From: Botryosphaeria dothidea
Lineage: Eukaryota > Ascomycota > Dothideomycetes > Botryosphaeriales > Botryosphaeriaceae
Reading direction: 5' to 3'
Length of the DNA: 64,000 nt
NCBI GenBank assembly: GCA_011503125.2
Contig: WWBZ02000001.1
Location: forward strand, 3,968,001 to 4,032,000
Position 1 is the first letter of the stretch. Each line of letters begins with the position of its first letter. The notes under the pieces were generated by a model. That model searched no databases. It had not been told where the DNA came from and saw nothing but the letters and a program-made list of their open reading frames with translations. A program made the position numbers and the translations under genes. This document shows positions 1 through 10,533 of this stretch, piece by piece.

Positions 1-544
1 CGTGGGTTCTTCGGCGGAGCTGGTGGACGCCGACTTGTTGAGAGGTGTGGTCTCAGTCGGCGCGTCGTCCCGCTTGGGATGTAGGATGGGAGAAAGTGCG
101 AGGTGCGCGAGGCCGCCGGCCACGCCGCCCAGAACCACGTAGAGACCGCTGCGGAGACCTGAAGCCATCTGAACCAGTGATGTGCCTGGGCAGGCCCCTG
201 TGAGAGCCATGCCCATTCCGAGGAGTGCGCCGCCGATGAGGTTGCCGTCGTAGGTAAAGAGACCAAGGTACCGCGGGACCCGAGGCTTGATCGGTGCGAA
301 GCTTAGGCGGTCTGCGAGATGTACTGCAAGGCTGCGGAAACACTTGTGATAAGTATGAGAGGTACGGTGGCAAGTGTTGGACGACTTACGCTCCAGATGC
401 GCTCGCGGCGACGAAGATCTTGAGCATAGTGAAATCTGCCAGGTGCATCTGAGCCCTGATAAGGGCAGGCGAGTAGATGCCGGCGGCGGAGAGGGCTGAT
501 CCGAAGAGCGCTCCGGCTGTGAATTCGCCAGCGATGCTCGACAT
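1..544 (-). CDS. YeeE/YedE-family sulfur transporter, C-terminus cut by window edge
   Basis: Membrane protein of the YeeE/YedE (TsuA, DUF395) family; bacterial members take up thiosulfate. Two exons are visible: 390-544 and 1-331, with a 58-nt intron (donor gtaagt). The first 162 residues are in the window; fungal members are usually longer than 300, so the C-terminal half lies outside. The N-terminus has the family glycine-rich helix (GALFGSALSAAGIYSP) followed by QMHLADFTMLKIF. A second helix carries GMALTGACPGTS, which contains the cysteine known in TsuA to contact thiosulfate. Start chosen as the first ATG, directly before the conserved helix. It is divergent from the persulfide dioxygenase-like gene at 877, a partnership also found in bacterial sulfide-detoxification operons. 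The family assignment is firm; the substrate is inferred. Confidence 0.87.
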
Positions 545-876
545 GGTGGCGATATCGGGATGATGTCAGCGTAATAGGTACCGAGTCTGCATTCAAAGTT
601 GTGCTCTGAAATTTCGTGCTTTATACTGAATGAACGAGTGCTCGATTGGAAGTTGGGTGGTGAGAGTAAGTACATGGCTGTGCGTATCCGGAGATCAGTG
701 GTCGCCGAAAAGAGGTCGCCGAGAGGGTTCAGATGGTCGCCGACATTAGCACGCCTCAGCACGCAACGCCGTCGTACCCTTGGCATCTAGCGTAGATAAA
801 CCGTGCATTAAAAAGAGGCTATCTGGAGCTATCTCTCGTGCCATAGCTGATCTGGTCTCGCTAATCTCTAGCCAAA
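545..876. promoter_or_regulatory. Bidirectional promoter with three direct GGTCGCCGA repeats
   Basis: This 332-bp gap separates the divergent transporter and dioxygenase genes and has no supported gene. It holds three identical copies of the 9-mer GGTCGCCGA on the plus strand, at 700-708, 714-722 and 735-743 (start spacings 14 and 21 bp). Repeats of one short GC-rich word in a shared promoter look like binding sites for a single regulator acting on both genes. The regulator is unknown. Confidence 0.6.
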
Positions 877-1818
877 ATGACCACATCCGCTTCGGCCATG
901 ATGTCTTCTAAACTTCAACCAATCATCCACACACACTTCGAGCGCGTTACCGGCACATGGCAGTACATTGTGGCGGATCCGAGTTCCAACCACGCGGTCG
1001 TGATCGACCCCGTCCTCGATTTTGACCCCACAAAAAATGCAATCTTAACCACTTCGGCGGATCTCCTTCTTTCCAGCGTCGCCGAGAACGGCTACACAGT
1101 GGACCGCATCCTCGAAACCCATGCCCACGCTGATCACATCACCGCAGCGCACTACTTGAGAACTCAACTTGGAATGAAGCAGTCCTCCGTGCCTCAAGTA
1201 TGCATCGGCGAGGGCATCTCCTCCGTGCAGGCTTTGTTCGCCAAGAAATACGGACTCCCCGAAAATGAGTGGAGGAACTCATTCGACCACACCTTCGCCG
1301 ACGGAGAGAAGTTCCGGATAGGAGCGCTCGAAGCACAAGTCGTCCACCTCCCAGGACACACGCCCGACCACGTCGGATACCTCGTCGGGGATAACGTCTT
1401 CTGCGGCGACTCCATCTTCAACCCGGACATCGGTTCCGCGCGGACCGACTTTCCACAGGGTTCCGCAAGCAGTCTCTGGCAGAGCATGTGCAAGCTTTTG
1501 TCTCTTCCGCCGCACTACCGGCTCTACACCGGCCACGACTACCCGCCGAAGGACCGTGTTCATGATGGCACTGAGGGACAGCCCCGTCCGTTCGCCACAG
1601 TGGAGGAACACAGGCAGAACAACAAGCACGTCAAGGATGGCACGAGTGAGGAGGATTTCGTCAGCTGGCGGACAGAGCGCGATGCGTCTTTGGCGAATCC
1701 CCGGCTCATTCACCAGTCTCTACAATTCAACATTCGCGCTGGACGCCCGCCAACTATCTCTCCTGACGGTACACGCGTTCTTCACATGCCGCTGGATGTT
1801 CCGGAGCATGTATTTTGA
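877..1818 (+). CDS. ETHE1/Blh-like persulfide dioxygenase (metallo-beta-lactamase fold)
   Basis: Single-exon, 313-residue metallo-beta-lactamase-fold protein of the persulfide dioxygenase (ETHE1/Blh) type, which oxidises glutathione persulfide to sulfite during sulfide detoxification. Visible metal-site motifs are THAHADH at residues 81-87, LPGHTPDH (His161), GDSIF (Asp178) and the late GHDYPP (His220). FNPDIGSARTDFPQGSA is typical of the Blh subgroup, and there is no fused rhodanese domain. The ATG at 877 is used; a second in-frame ATG eight codons later is also possible. There is no obvious mitochondrial presequence. Divergence from a YeeE/YedE transporter mirrors bacterial sulfur operons and supports a joint role in thiosulfate/persulfide metabolism. 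A glyoxalase II is the alternative, but the GHDYPP and DIGSARTDF motifs argue against it. Confidence 0.9.
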   Translation: MTTSASAMMSSKLQPIIHTHFERVTGTWQYIVADPSSNHAVVIDPVLDFDPTKNAILTTSADLLLSSVAENGYTVDRILETHAHADHITAAHYLRTQLGMKQSSVPQVCIGEGISSVQALFAKKYGLPENEWRNSFDHTFADGEKFRIGALEAQVVHLPGHTPDHVGYLVGDNVFCGDSIFNPDIGSARTDFPQGSASSLWQSMCKLLSLPPHYRLYTGHDYPPKDRVHDGTEGQPRPFATVEEHRQNNKHVKDGTSEEDFVSWRTERDASLANPRLIHQSLQFNIRAGRPPTISPDGTRVLHMPLDVPEHVF

Positions 1819-2735
1819 ACACATCTTTTCAAAGATTCCCCGCAACTGTTTGTTTTCATGTGGGATTTTTGCTTTACGTCGGCGTTCGATTATGATTCAC
1901 GATACCTGAATTTCAAATGCCAATTTCTCAAGACTCCGTGTCATTCAAGTGATGTGCTCGGCCCAAGTCACTGCGGACCGGCCGATCTGCCGTTCGGAAT
2001 AAGGCGCTGATTCGCCTGCCGGATGAGGGCTGAATCCTCCCGCTTCTCCGCCAGAACGAATTTAGTCACGCAGACGGGTGCGGATGGTCATTTACGGTAG
2101 TCCCCTATTCATTTTTTTTTTTTGGTCTCTTCTCAGGAGGAGGATAAGACAACAGCTGTATTTCGTGCCTTAGCGAGTATGCCGCCAACGAAAACCTCCG
2201 CACGACGCAACCACCCGACGAATGTCCCGGTTTCCGCAGCTCACATGACGCGGATAAACGGAAGGCGAGGGAACAAGCCAGGCCGCCTCGTGGCAAGCAT
2301 GGGGACGAGAACCTTCAGACAGGGCACTTTGGGCTGTTCTTTGAAACGCAAGCCGGAGAAAGTTGCTCATCGCGCTCGCGGCAGGGCCTGCGACCGAGCG
2401 CGGAACGAGAAGAGGCCCTCCACCCGGAATTGGCGGAGCGGGCGGTGTTCGAAGAACGCGAGATTTTGCTCTTTTCCCACGCAACCTTATATACGCGAGC
2501 ATGACACTTTCCCAATAACGATGCGGGGCGGCGCCCATCCTTACCGGTACCCGCGCGACGTGGATGGCCGGTGAGCAGCACATTCGGCCCGTTGCCAGCA
2601 GGAGGATTCGGAAACTTTGAGCTTCCTCGCGTCGCCCAGACTCTGCATGCGGGGTCCCATTTGCTGTTTATCTCCTGCCGATCCCTCGCTGAATCTTTGC
2701 GAGACTGATCGTTCTTCGTTGTTCTGTGTTTCAAG
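1819..2735. other. Intergenic, no gene supported
   Basis: Open frames here (for example 2122-2574, overlapped by two on the other strand) match no family I know, and their composition looks non-coding. There is a 12-T tract at 2112-2123. The right end is presumably the promoter of the gene at 2736. Confidence 0.6.
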
Positions 2736-4222
2736 ATGGGCGCGGTCAGCTCATCGGAATATCAAGCTCTGCTTGAGAACACACCCCCGTATAAGCAGTA
2801 CGATCCCGATGCGCCGGTCGTCCGGGTCAGGCACGATGCTATAGTAGCTTTGTTGTGTATCTCCAATGCGCTTTCGCGTACGTTTCAGCCGGGCTTAGTG
2901 CAGAGAAAAGCTCAAGGAACTGACATCCCTCTGCAGTCATCATTATGTGCGCGCGAATCGTTGCCCAGTGGAAGAGGTTCGGCAGATTTCGCCTCGAATG
3001 CTGGTGGAATGCTCTCACTGCTGTTGGTTGACACGCATCTTACAAGTCATTTATTTGATACTGAACTTGCTTAGGTCATTTTGGTGCTCCCGTTCTGGGT
3101 TTCCCAACTCATGCTGCATCATTATGGTTCCGGGCTCCATATGAAGAATGTGAAGATGGAGTGGAGGGTCCCACATTGGCGCGCAAGTTTTGTTATTCCC
3201 TCCGGGATGCAATATGCTCACATTGAACAGTGGACGCTTCCGTGGGCTTCATTTTACGTTCTCGAGGCAATGGTGAAGATGTCGATGTGCTTCACGCTTC
3301 TTCATTTGAGTAGGTACCCATCAGTAAAGGTTGTGTCTTACCGCTGACTGTTGACGTAGTTCCTCTCGGCTTCAAATCTTTCCGTCGCGCCATATACATC
3401 GTGTGCATGGCCATGCTCGGTCTGGGGTTTGCTGTAGTCTTCGTCTGGATATTCCAATGCCGACCGGTAAAAAGCAACTTCACCTACGCTGTAGAAAGAG
3501 ACTGGTGTGCCGATTTCAATGCTGTACGATCCTGTGAGTCTTTCAACCCCGCCTACAAAGCCCGGAGTTAATCGAAAAAAGCATGGGTTGGGATAGCCAT
3601 AGCTATTGACATTGCGCTTGTCTACATACCGCTCAAGATCATCAATCTGGTGAGCCTGGGGCATCGTGAGAAAAGAATCCTCCAAGCGGTATTCTGCGGG
3701 AACCTTCTTGGAACAGCAGCCTCGTAAGTTCCATCCCATGCAGACATGATGTTGCCTGAAGTTGACGTCCGCGGAAGGGCCATTGCGATATACGGAATCT
3801 GGGAGAGCCGCTTCCCCGAAGCTGAAAGGGACCTACATTGGAGGGAAGCAATTCTTGTCATGTACAACAGCGTGGAAATCCTTCTCTACACCATCGGCGG
3901 ATCGCTCGTCGTCTTCTCTCGATACCTGGTCGGGCGAGTCGCACATGGGAGCGGGCGGCGAGACCCTGAGGGGTGCCATCGAGATCTACCTAGGGAGCAC
4001 GAACAGGATCGAAAGGGTGCGAAAGGCCAGGTATGGTATCTACGCTCGTTCGATATGAGTAGGAGCGAGCCTGTCACAGCTCGGTCAATGCGTGATCCGG
4101 GCGTTGAAAGCATCATGAGGGACGCAACCGATGTTTCCTTACGCCAGAACCAAGATAGGGACTCACTGTTCGAAGCCGAAGAGACGAGTATGGGAGAGAA
4201 GAACGGAATGACCGGCCTTTGA
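2736..4222 (+). CDS. Fungal rhodopsin-domain (SAT4-like) integral membrane protein, divergent
   Basis: Six-exon gene: 2736-2877, 2937-3022, 3075-3309, 3360-3533, 3582-3723 and 3778-4222; 407 residues. All five introns are 48-59 nt and keep the frame. The product has about seven hydrophobic segments, for example VILVLPFWVSQLMLHHYG, MLGLGFAVVFVWIFQCRPV and GIAIAIDIALVYIPLKIINL. Features shared with the fungal rhodopsin-domain family are the FQCRPV motif after a helix, the W.A.C segment, and the final helix ending in R, followed by a hydrophilic tail of about 90 residues. The usual acidic DD pair after the first helices is not evident, so this is a divergent member. The next gene on the same strand is a more canonical relative. 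These proteins have no established biochemical function. The exon 2 donor (GTTGGT) is the least certain junction. Confidence 0.8.
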
Positions 4223-5756
4223 GTGCCATATAAATGGCAATGCACATGTAAATTAACAGTATGAAATCTTCACGCATGTGGTTTTGTTTTTGTAGAGGAT
4301 TACTGAGATAGATGAGTGGCTGAAAATAGAAAAATGGATCGCGATGCAAGCCAGACCCGGGGCAGAGCTCGCCTGACGTAGTCACTAAGCAGATTGCTTG
4401 GCCCCAGGCCATTTGCATTTTCTCATGACCGGGGGAGCATCGTGATACGACGTGTCATTTAAGGCATCCAACTATTTTCCGCAGCCGGGCTCCGTCAGAA
4501 CAGTCGAGATTTTCGCTTGCTGCTAGGGCGATAATAACGGCGAAGTATATAGCAGACAGTCTGCCCTATGTGTCAGTAGCTTTGAAAGAGCCATGTTGGA
4601 GGAAGGAAGCTCTGGGCTCAGCGGTCTGAAGGCTGACGGATCGCATACGGCGGCGATACGATCGTCGGCGATACACGCAGCAATGAAAGAGTTGGGCTGT
4701 ACCCAACCAATATTCGTCCTGGAGCCAGTCTTTTCGGGGACAATCGGTCCCTGTTGTAGACGCTCAACATCAATCCAGTTTTGTTTGAACTAGCCAAGGC
4801 CACCCTGCATGTGTCGCACTACGTGTCTGACAGCCCGGGAATAGGAATAGCGCGCCGCCCAAACCCGCGTGGCTAGTGAATTAACTTTAAGGTTGATCGA
4901 CAAGCAGGCGGATAGTGGGTTTCCCGCCCGAACTATCTTTTTGACAGTTGTCGCCTCCCATCGCCACTTGCCCTGCAGACTAAGCTCTACGTTTGAACAC
5001 TGTCGCACCTGTCGGCTTGTGGGGGTGTTTGCCGACGAAGCCTTCCATGAGATCTCCCTCGCCAATCGTCAATCATTACTTCTTCTTTCGTGGATCGGAA
5101 GTCCAGAAGGTCGCCGGGTTTCACAATCGCAAATCTTGGCGTATTGGTTCCTGGCGTATTGCGTGATTCTTCCCCAACTCTTCTCGTCTCCCAAGCTCTC
5201 GAACGCCCTACTTGGCCGATGACGGGCGCCTTGTTACCAATATGCAGTGAGTTTCCAGATCTCGGTAGATCAATCACCGGCCGCGTCTTGCACAGCATCC
5301 GCATTCTGCACAGCATTAGAACTTCGGTGCCCAACTTTGCCGAGGCAGAAGTCTGCCGTGTGTTGCAGTGCGTCCTCTATTTCAGAACTTCACCGTCTCT
5401 GGATGAGCCTTGCCTAGCACCAAAAGTGCCGCCCGTACAACGAGTGTCCGAGCATCCAAACAACTCATGTCCGACATGATTTTGACTCAACGAATTGCAC
5501 GAGAAGCCGAACGGGTAGCTCGAGAAGCAAGGGTCTGAGCCACCAAAAGGGTCTTGCGCGCACATGGCTCCCTTGGGTAGGTACCAGAACGGGGAGTGCT
5601 GCATGTTCTCCCCTGACTTACCATGTAGAAGCTTTTCAGTCGGAAGTGACTCCTAGTCATGGCAAGGCTTTGAAATATCTCTTGGTTGACCCTCTCTCTC
5701 GACATCCTTCATGTCCCCGCACTCTTGCGCATTGCTTCAACTCCTCACATTCAATC
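4223..5756. other. Intergenic, no gene supported
   Basis: About 1.5 kb between the two rhodopsin-domain genes. The longest frame (5090-5479, 129 codons) matches no known family, and other frames overlap it on both strands. A short imperfect direct repeat (cacagcatccgcattctg / cacagcattag) lies at about 5287-5320. The right end should hold the promoter of the next gene. Confidence 0.6.
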
Positions 5757-7127
5757 ATGACAGTTCATGACAATCCGGAGGTGAGTCGACGGCGCTATAC
5801 TTCGAAGAACAATTATTTACTGACATTAGCGGCACAGTTTCTTCCGGAAGTGTGGACCCTTTACGGCATCGCCGTGGTCGTCTTTGCGCTGCGATTCTTC
5901 GTACGGATACGCACTCTTGGAATCGGCGGTCTTTGCGGCGATGACTACTTCGCCGTTCTCAGTGTGTTCTTCCTGACCATAGACGGAATTGTTGTGGACC
6001 GTGCCTGTATGTGTTCCCCTGAATATCCCGTTTTCTCCCTTATGATTTTGCCTTGCGTGAGGCTAATTTTCCACGGCCTCTGATTGGCGCAGTCCACCAT
6101 GGAACCGCAGTAGAGTTTACAAAGGAACAACTTAACGCTATGACGGATGCCGAGATCGACAGTATTGGCATTGGATCCAAATTTGAGTTTATGGGGTGGT
6201 TCTCTTATCCGGGGTTGATTTGGAGCATGAAGGCCATGATGTTGTTCTTCTAGTATGTGCCCCTCTTTTCGCGTTGGATCGACACTGGCTGACAATCTCC
6301 CCAGTGGCCGGCTCACATTCAGGCTTTGGCAGCAAAGGCTTGTGCGATGGCTATCTTTCATCGTGTTCCTGACCTACATGGCAATGCTGTCGACAGTCAT
6401 ACTCAGCTGCAGGCCCTTCACCCACAACTGGCAGGTCAGGCCGCAACCGAGTCTTGAATGCACCTTCCACCCCCAGAACGTGGCCGTGGTGTCGACACTC
6501 AACATCGCTACCGACGTCGCTATACTCACCATTCCGGTCCCAATGCTCTGGACCCTCCACGCCTGTCTACGAAAGAAGATCATCATGGGATGCTTCCTGC
6601 TCGGTGGAGTCTTGGTCATCGTTGCCGCCATCATTCGTGTGATCATCACACTGGGGTCGCATCCGTCTACCGTCACCATCAACCTGTGGGGAATCCGCGA
6701 GACCGTCATCGCCGTGATCGCCGTCAACGCGCCATTGCTGCGACCCCTCTTCACGCGGGCCTTTTGGTCGATGACTTCGGAACCAACCGAGCTCACCAGC
6801 TGCGGTCTCAACAGCTCTTCGAATAACTCTCGCAGCCGTCCTATCACCGCGCAAGAGTTGTATACGAATCAAATCACGGGAGGAGGTGGAAAGCTGCCTA
6901 TCGTGATCGAAAGGCCCTCGAAAGAGGGGGACAGCCGTGTGAACACTCCACAATTCGCGCCAGACGATGCAGACAATGAACAGCTGTTAGACACACCGGA
7001 CAGAAGTGCGTGCGGGGGGGTGGTTGTGGAGGTGGAAGTGCAGGTTGAAAGCGAACAGCGGAGCGATCGCGTGAGCCAACGAGACGTGGAAATGGGACAC
7101 GCAACATGGGCCAAGGGCTGGCGATGA
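5757..7127 (+). CDS. Fungal rhodopsin-domain (SAT4-like) integral membrane protein
   Basis: Proposed exons: 5757-5780, 5838-6006, 6093-6252 and 6305-7127; 391 residues. The first intron (57 nt, donor gtgagt, acceptor cacag) keeps the frame whether or not it is removed, so an unspliced form with 19 extra residues is possible. The family layout is clear: helix 1 YGIAVVVFALRFFVRIRT, then the GDDYFAV motif, PGLIWSMKAMMLFFY with YGRL, a helix followed by LSCRPFTHNW, NIATDVAILTIPVPMLW, and a last helix before APLLRPLF. The tail of about 140 residues is hydrophilic and rich in Ser, Asn and acidic residues. Function is unknown; the domain is widespread in Pezizomycotina. It follows a divergent relative in tandem, suggesting an old duplication or a co-located pair. 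Confidence 0.87.
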
Positions 7128-8957
7128 CCATGAAAATGAAAAAGAGTAATAAATTGTTTAACAACTAATAATTTCGTCATCCTCCAATATATATGATGTA
7201 CTTTTAAGAAGTTAGCGTATCCTTCTGACTCGAGCACCGTCTGAGGCACACCACCACCAAACCCTGCCACGATCCACCAGCACGCAGAAGCTCTCGGTCA
7301 AACAGACACCACTTCACAACTCACGGCCACTCCCTGGCCCCACCCACCCACCCCTCCGGCACTCCCCGAAACCCAAAACCTCGCACTCTCCACCAGCACC
7401 ACCTACACCATCTCCCTAAACACTCGCCTCGCTTCCCCAAACCGCCCGAACCCTCCGTCCAACCATACGGCCACGCCCTCGCTCCATCTCCCACCACCCC
7501 AAACCCTCCCGCTCAAATACCTCCACACCCTCTCCTGTCTCCTCAGCTAAACTCATGTCACACTCACTAGTCCCTCGGTTCCGAGCCCAGACCGCCTCTT
7601 CCGGTCCCCTTTCCCCCCTCCCCCCCCGCGGGGAGACAGTTACGTTCGGTGCGCACGCCCACGCGGCTGGCGCTTCACGTCCGGGCCGAGCATGTGGCTT
7701 CTCGTGCGGGTACGGCAGGTCGTTATTGGGTGGTGCAGTCGGGATGAGCGCTGTGGATGGTTTAGGGAGGGGCTGTGATGGTGGTGGTGGTGTTGGCGAA
7801 GGGGAGGCCGGGGTATGTAACGACCATTATACGTTGGAGGAGAGAAGAGGATGCGTGAAAGAGGGGAAGGGGCGTGGACGAATTGTGCGCAGAGTGAAGG
7901 TGAGGGCTGTGGAGAACTTGATGATGGCGGCGACGTTGAGCGTTGGGGGGGGGGGGGGGGGGGAGGGGGATGCGGATATGGAGATTTTGATTGAGTGAAG
8001 CTGATAGGTAGCGGTTAGCGGAGCATGGATTGAATGTGAAGTGCTGTATCTAGTCCAGCCATTTGGCCGAGAGCTGGGCTGGAAATACACAACGCTATTT
8101 TCCGATTCTGAACTTAGCTCGTATATCTTGTGTTCCTCCAGGCAGCAGCTCAACGGTCACCAACCGTTGTTCCGTTGGATCTCTCGTTGTTCAGCCCTAC
8201 GAGTTGTCGGCAAGGCAGCCGTCTCACGAGCCTGATAGCGCCAGATTTCGGACAACTGACGGCAAAGGCACTGCCGTGTACAACATTACTATGCGACGTT
8301 ATCACTAGAGAGATGAAGCGTTCATCCGGATATCAGTGTTTGAAAAATCGAAATATATTTGCATCCGGATAAATCCTTCAACTCCACGTAAAAGAGAATA
8401 TCGCAATACTCTGAGAGGAATCCAGTACAATTCCGTCTACATCTCTGTTGCGAGAAAATCCAGGGCTCGCCCCACGCATTCAATATATTGCGATCGGTAA
8501 ATTAGTATGGCTGTACGGATAAAACATACATTCCCCTGCTGCTCTCGATCCCAAATTGTCCAAATTCACTTTGCAGTCACATCGTTTCGTAGGGAAGGAC
8601 AAGTGGTCACAAAGTGTCTTGACAGGGACGCGCAAGCCTGACTCCAGGTCACCCGTACATCAGAGTGCCGGGTCAGTCTCGGGAGTCCCACTTGCATTTG
8701 AGGGGCACGGAGAAATAATTGGCTATAATCCCGGCCTTCTAACCTTATCAGGAATTACTTTCAACTCGCCAGGCTCGTACGGATACGGGATTTGGCATAA
8801 ACGTGCGCATGAAGGCGCAAAATTTCCATTGCAGAGGCGAAACCTCGGGTGGCTTTCCTTCTCCCGCCGCCAATTGCGGCAGGTATTAGCCGACCTTTGC
8901 TGACAGCCAGGTATAAGTATCTCCTTGATCATTGATTGCAGCGAGTATCGTTCATCA
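7128..8957. other. Intergenic, low-complexity stretch, no gene supported
   Basis: Roughly 7250-7550 is strongly C-rich on the plus strand, and 7740-7990 is G-rich. The frame 7555-7998 consists of Gly/Arg-rich low-complexity sequence and is not believed. I see no conserved coding signal from 8000 to 8957; the last part should be the promoter of the acyltransferase. Confidence 0.55.
7945..7969 (+). repeat. Poly-G tract (19 G, A, 5 G)
   Basis: A homopolymer of 19 consecutive G residues (7945-7963), then one A and five more G. Such a run can form G-quadruplex structure, and its length is error-prone in sequencing and assembly. Confidence 0.9.
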
Positions 8958-10429
8958 ATGGCCTATATTCTCACACTTGAGACGATGAATGCCAACCTCT
9001 CCAGGAATCTGGACTGGAAGGAAGTGAGCCTAGGCCGCTGGGAGTGTGATCTTGATGAGGCCGAACAGTTCTACACCTCTCTTGTAAATGCGTATGAAGG
9101 AAGCGGCCGAACCTTCTTTGCCATGACAAGACACCTTTTCTCTCTCTCTATCGCAGTCCCAGAGGACACCAGCCATCGAACAATGGAGCAGCGTGTCATC
9201 AAAGCTCTCCAAAGTGTATGGCTCGCACTTCGCTACGACCATCCAACGATCGCTTCTTGGGTGGAGTATGACCATTCTCAAAGGAAATGCAGAAAAGTCT
9301 ACGAGACCCTCCCCGGACGTGAGCTTGGGATTGAGCGAAATAATTGGCTCAATACTACGTTCTCCATTATCTCCGATGCCCGGCGGGGCCATGAGTGGTG
9401 CAGCAATGACCCGCTTGTTCCTTTGCTTCTAACCATCTTTCTGCTCAAGGCCCCATCATCAAACATTAATGGGAGAGTGCTAAACCTAGAGCTTGTTCTT
9501 CGCTCTCACCACGACATAATCGACGGCATCGGCACCCTTCACCTCTTCAACAATCTCCTCAGCCACACGGCCTCAGCTTTCTCTCAGGGCTCATCCTCTA
9601 AACTCCCAACCTTCGGCCCCGAATGGACAGCCCTCAGCCCTCCCCTGCGCATCGCCGCCAACATCGTGTCCCACCTCACACAAGACCAAACCACCCGCTA
9701 CGAACAGACAATCGCACACAGCGCCTCCCTCCACCAACACGCCGAAATCATCAACATCCCCTTCCAACGCGGCCCAACCCTCCCCGGCAAGCGCCAACGC
9801 GTCGCCCACACGCTCTCGCCAAACCGCTCCCCCCTCGCCCTGCTCCAAGCATGCCGGACCCAAGGCATAACCGCCACGCACGCCTACCACGCCGCTACCG
9901 CCATGTGCATGCGCGACCGCCAGCCGCGCGGCCCCACCACGACCCCGACCCGCACCGCGCGCTACATGATCAACCACCGCCCGGCCAACCCGCGCGCGCA
10001 CCGCACCCCGCCGCGTTCCGGGCGGCGCCTGGCCGTCGCCCTGGCCGTTGCGGCGCGGACCGGCGCGACGAGTTCGGGGACGTCGCGGTCCGCGACGGCG
10101 CGGGACGCCTGCCGCCACTGTGCTGGGCGCTCGAGACGCTGCCGTGGCCGGAGGAGGGTGGCGGGGCGGGGGCCGTGCCGCCGTCGGTGTCGATTTCGCG
10201 GGTGGGGGTGGTTGACAGGGTCGTCTTCTCGACGCCGGGGCCGGTCGAGGTGGGCGATCCGTGGGTGATGGGGGAGGAGTTGGGGAGCGGGTTGGAGTTG
10301 TGTTTGGGGACGTGGAGGGGGAAGTTGAGTTTGAGTGCGGCGTATAATGATGCGTGGCATGAGAAGGGGGATGTTCTGAAGTTCTTGCAGGACTGTGAGG
10401 ATACTGTGTTTAACGGGCTGGGGGTTTAG
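8958..10429 (+). pseudogene. Tri3-like condensation-type O-acyltransferase, frameshifted
   Basis: Relative of the fungal acyltransferases that include trichothecene 15-O-acetyltransferase Tri3; these move acyl groups from CoA to a hydroxyl. The N-terminal part is open from 8958: W-KEVSLGRWECDLDE, SGRTFFAMTRH and the catalytic SHHDIIDG, matching the HHxxxDG signature. It continues to about 10,060 in one frame. The C-terminal part (RDEFGDVA onward, then TWRGKLSLSAAYNDAWHEKG and the end at 10429) is in another frame. One small indel in the GC-rich segment about 10,050-10,066 explains the break; no GT...AG pair there bridges it. It may be an inactivated gene or a base error. I see no trichothecene genes nearby, so the substrate is unknown. 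It converges on the DUF4291 gene. Confidence 0.72.
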
Positions 10430-10533
10430 ATACGTCATTGTCTTCTGTGGAAGTGCGGCCGCGTGGTGGTGCAGCTGCAAGCACACGGTTCAGCGGAATC
10501 ACTCTACGTAAGAGATTGATTGCAACATGACAT

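Noticed and set aside
2122..2574. A 150-codon plus-strand frame
   Set aside because: Overlapped by minus-strand frames of similar length, Arg-rich, no recognised family, no supporting context.
5090..5479. A 129-codon plus-strand frame
   Set aside because: No domain; composition like the surrounding non-coding sequence.
7555..7998. A 147-codon frame through the poly-G tract
   Set aside because: Gly/Arg low complexity ending in the homopolymer run; not a credible protein.
9591..10118. A 175-codon minus-strand Arg/Gly-rich frame
   Set aside because: Antisense to the acyltransferase in GC-rich sequence; no domain.
8958..10429. Membership of a trichothecene or other secondary-metabolite cluster
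   Set aside because: No terpene synthase, PKS, NRPS or P450 gene is visible nearby; similarity to Tri3 alone is not enough.
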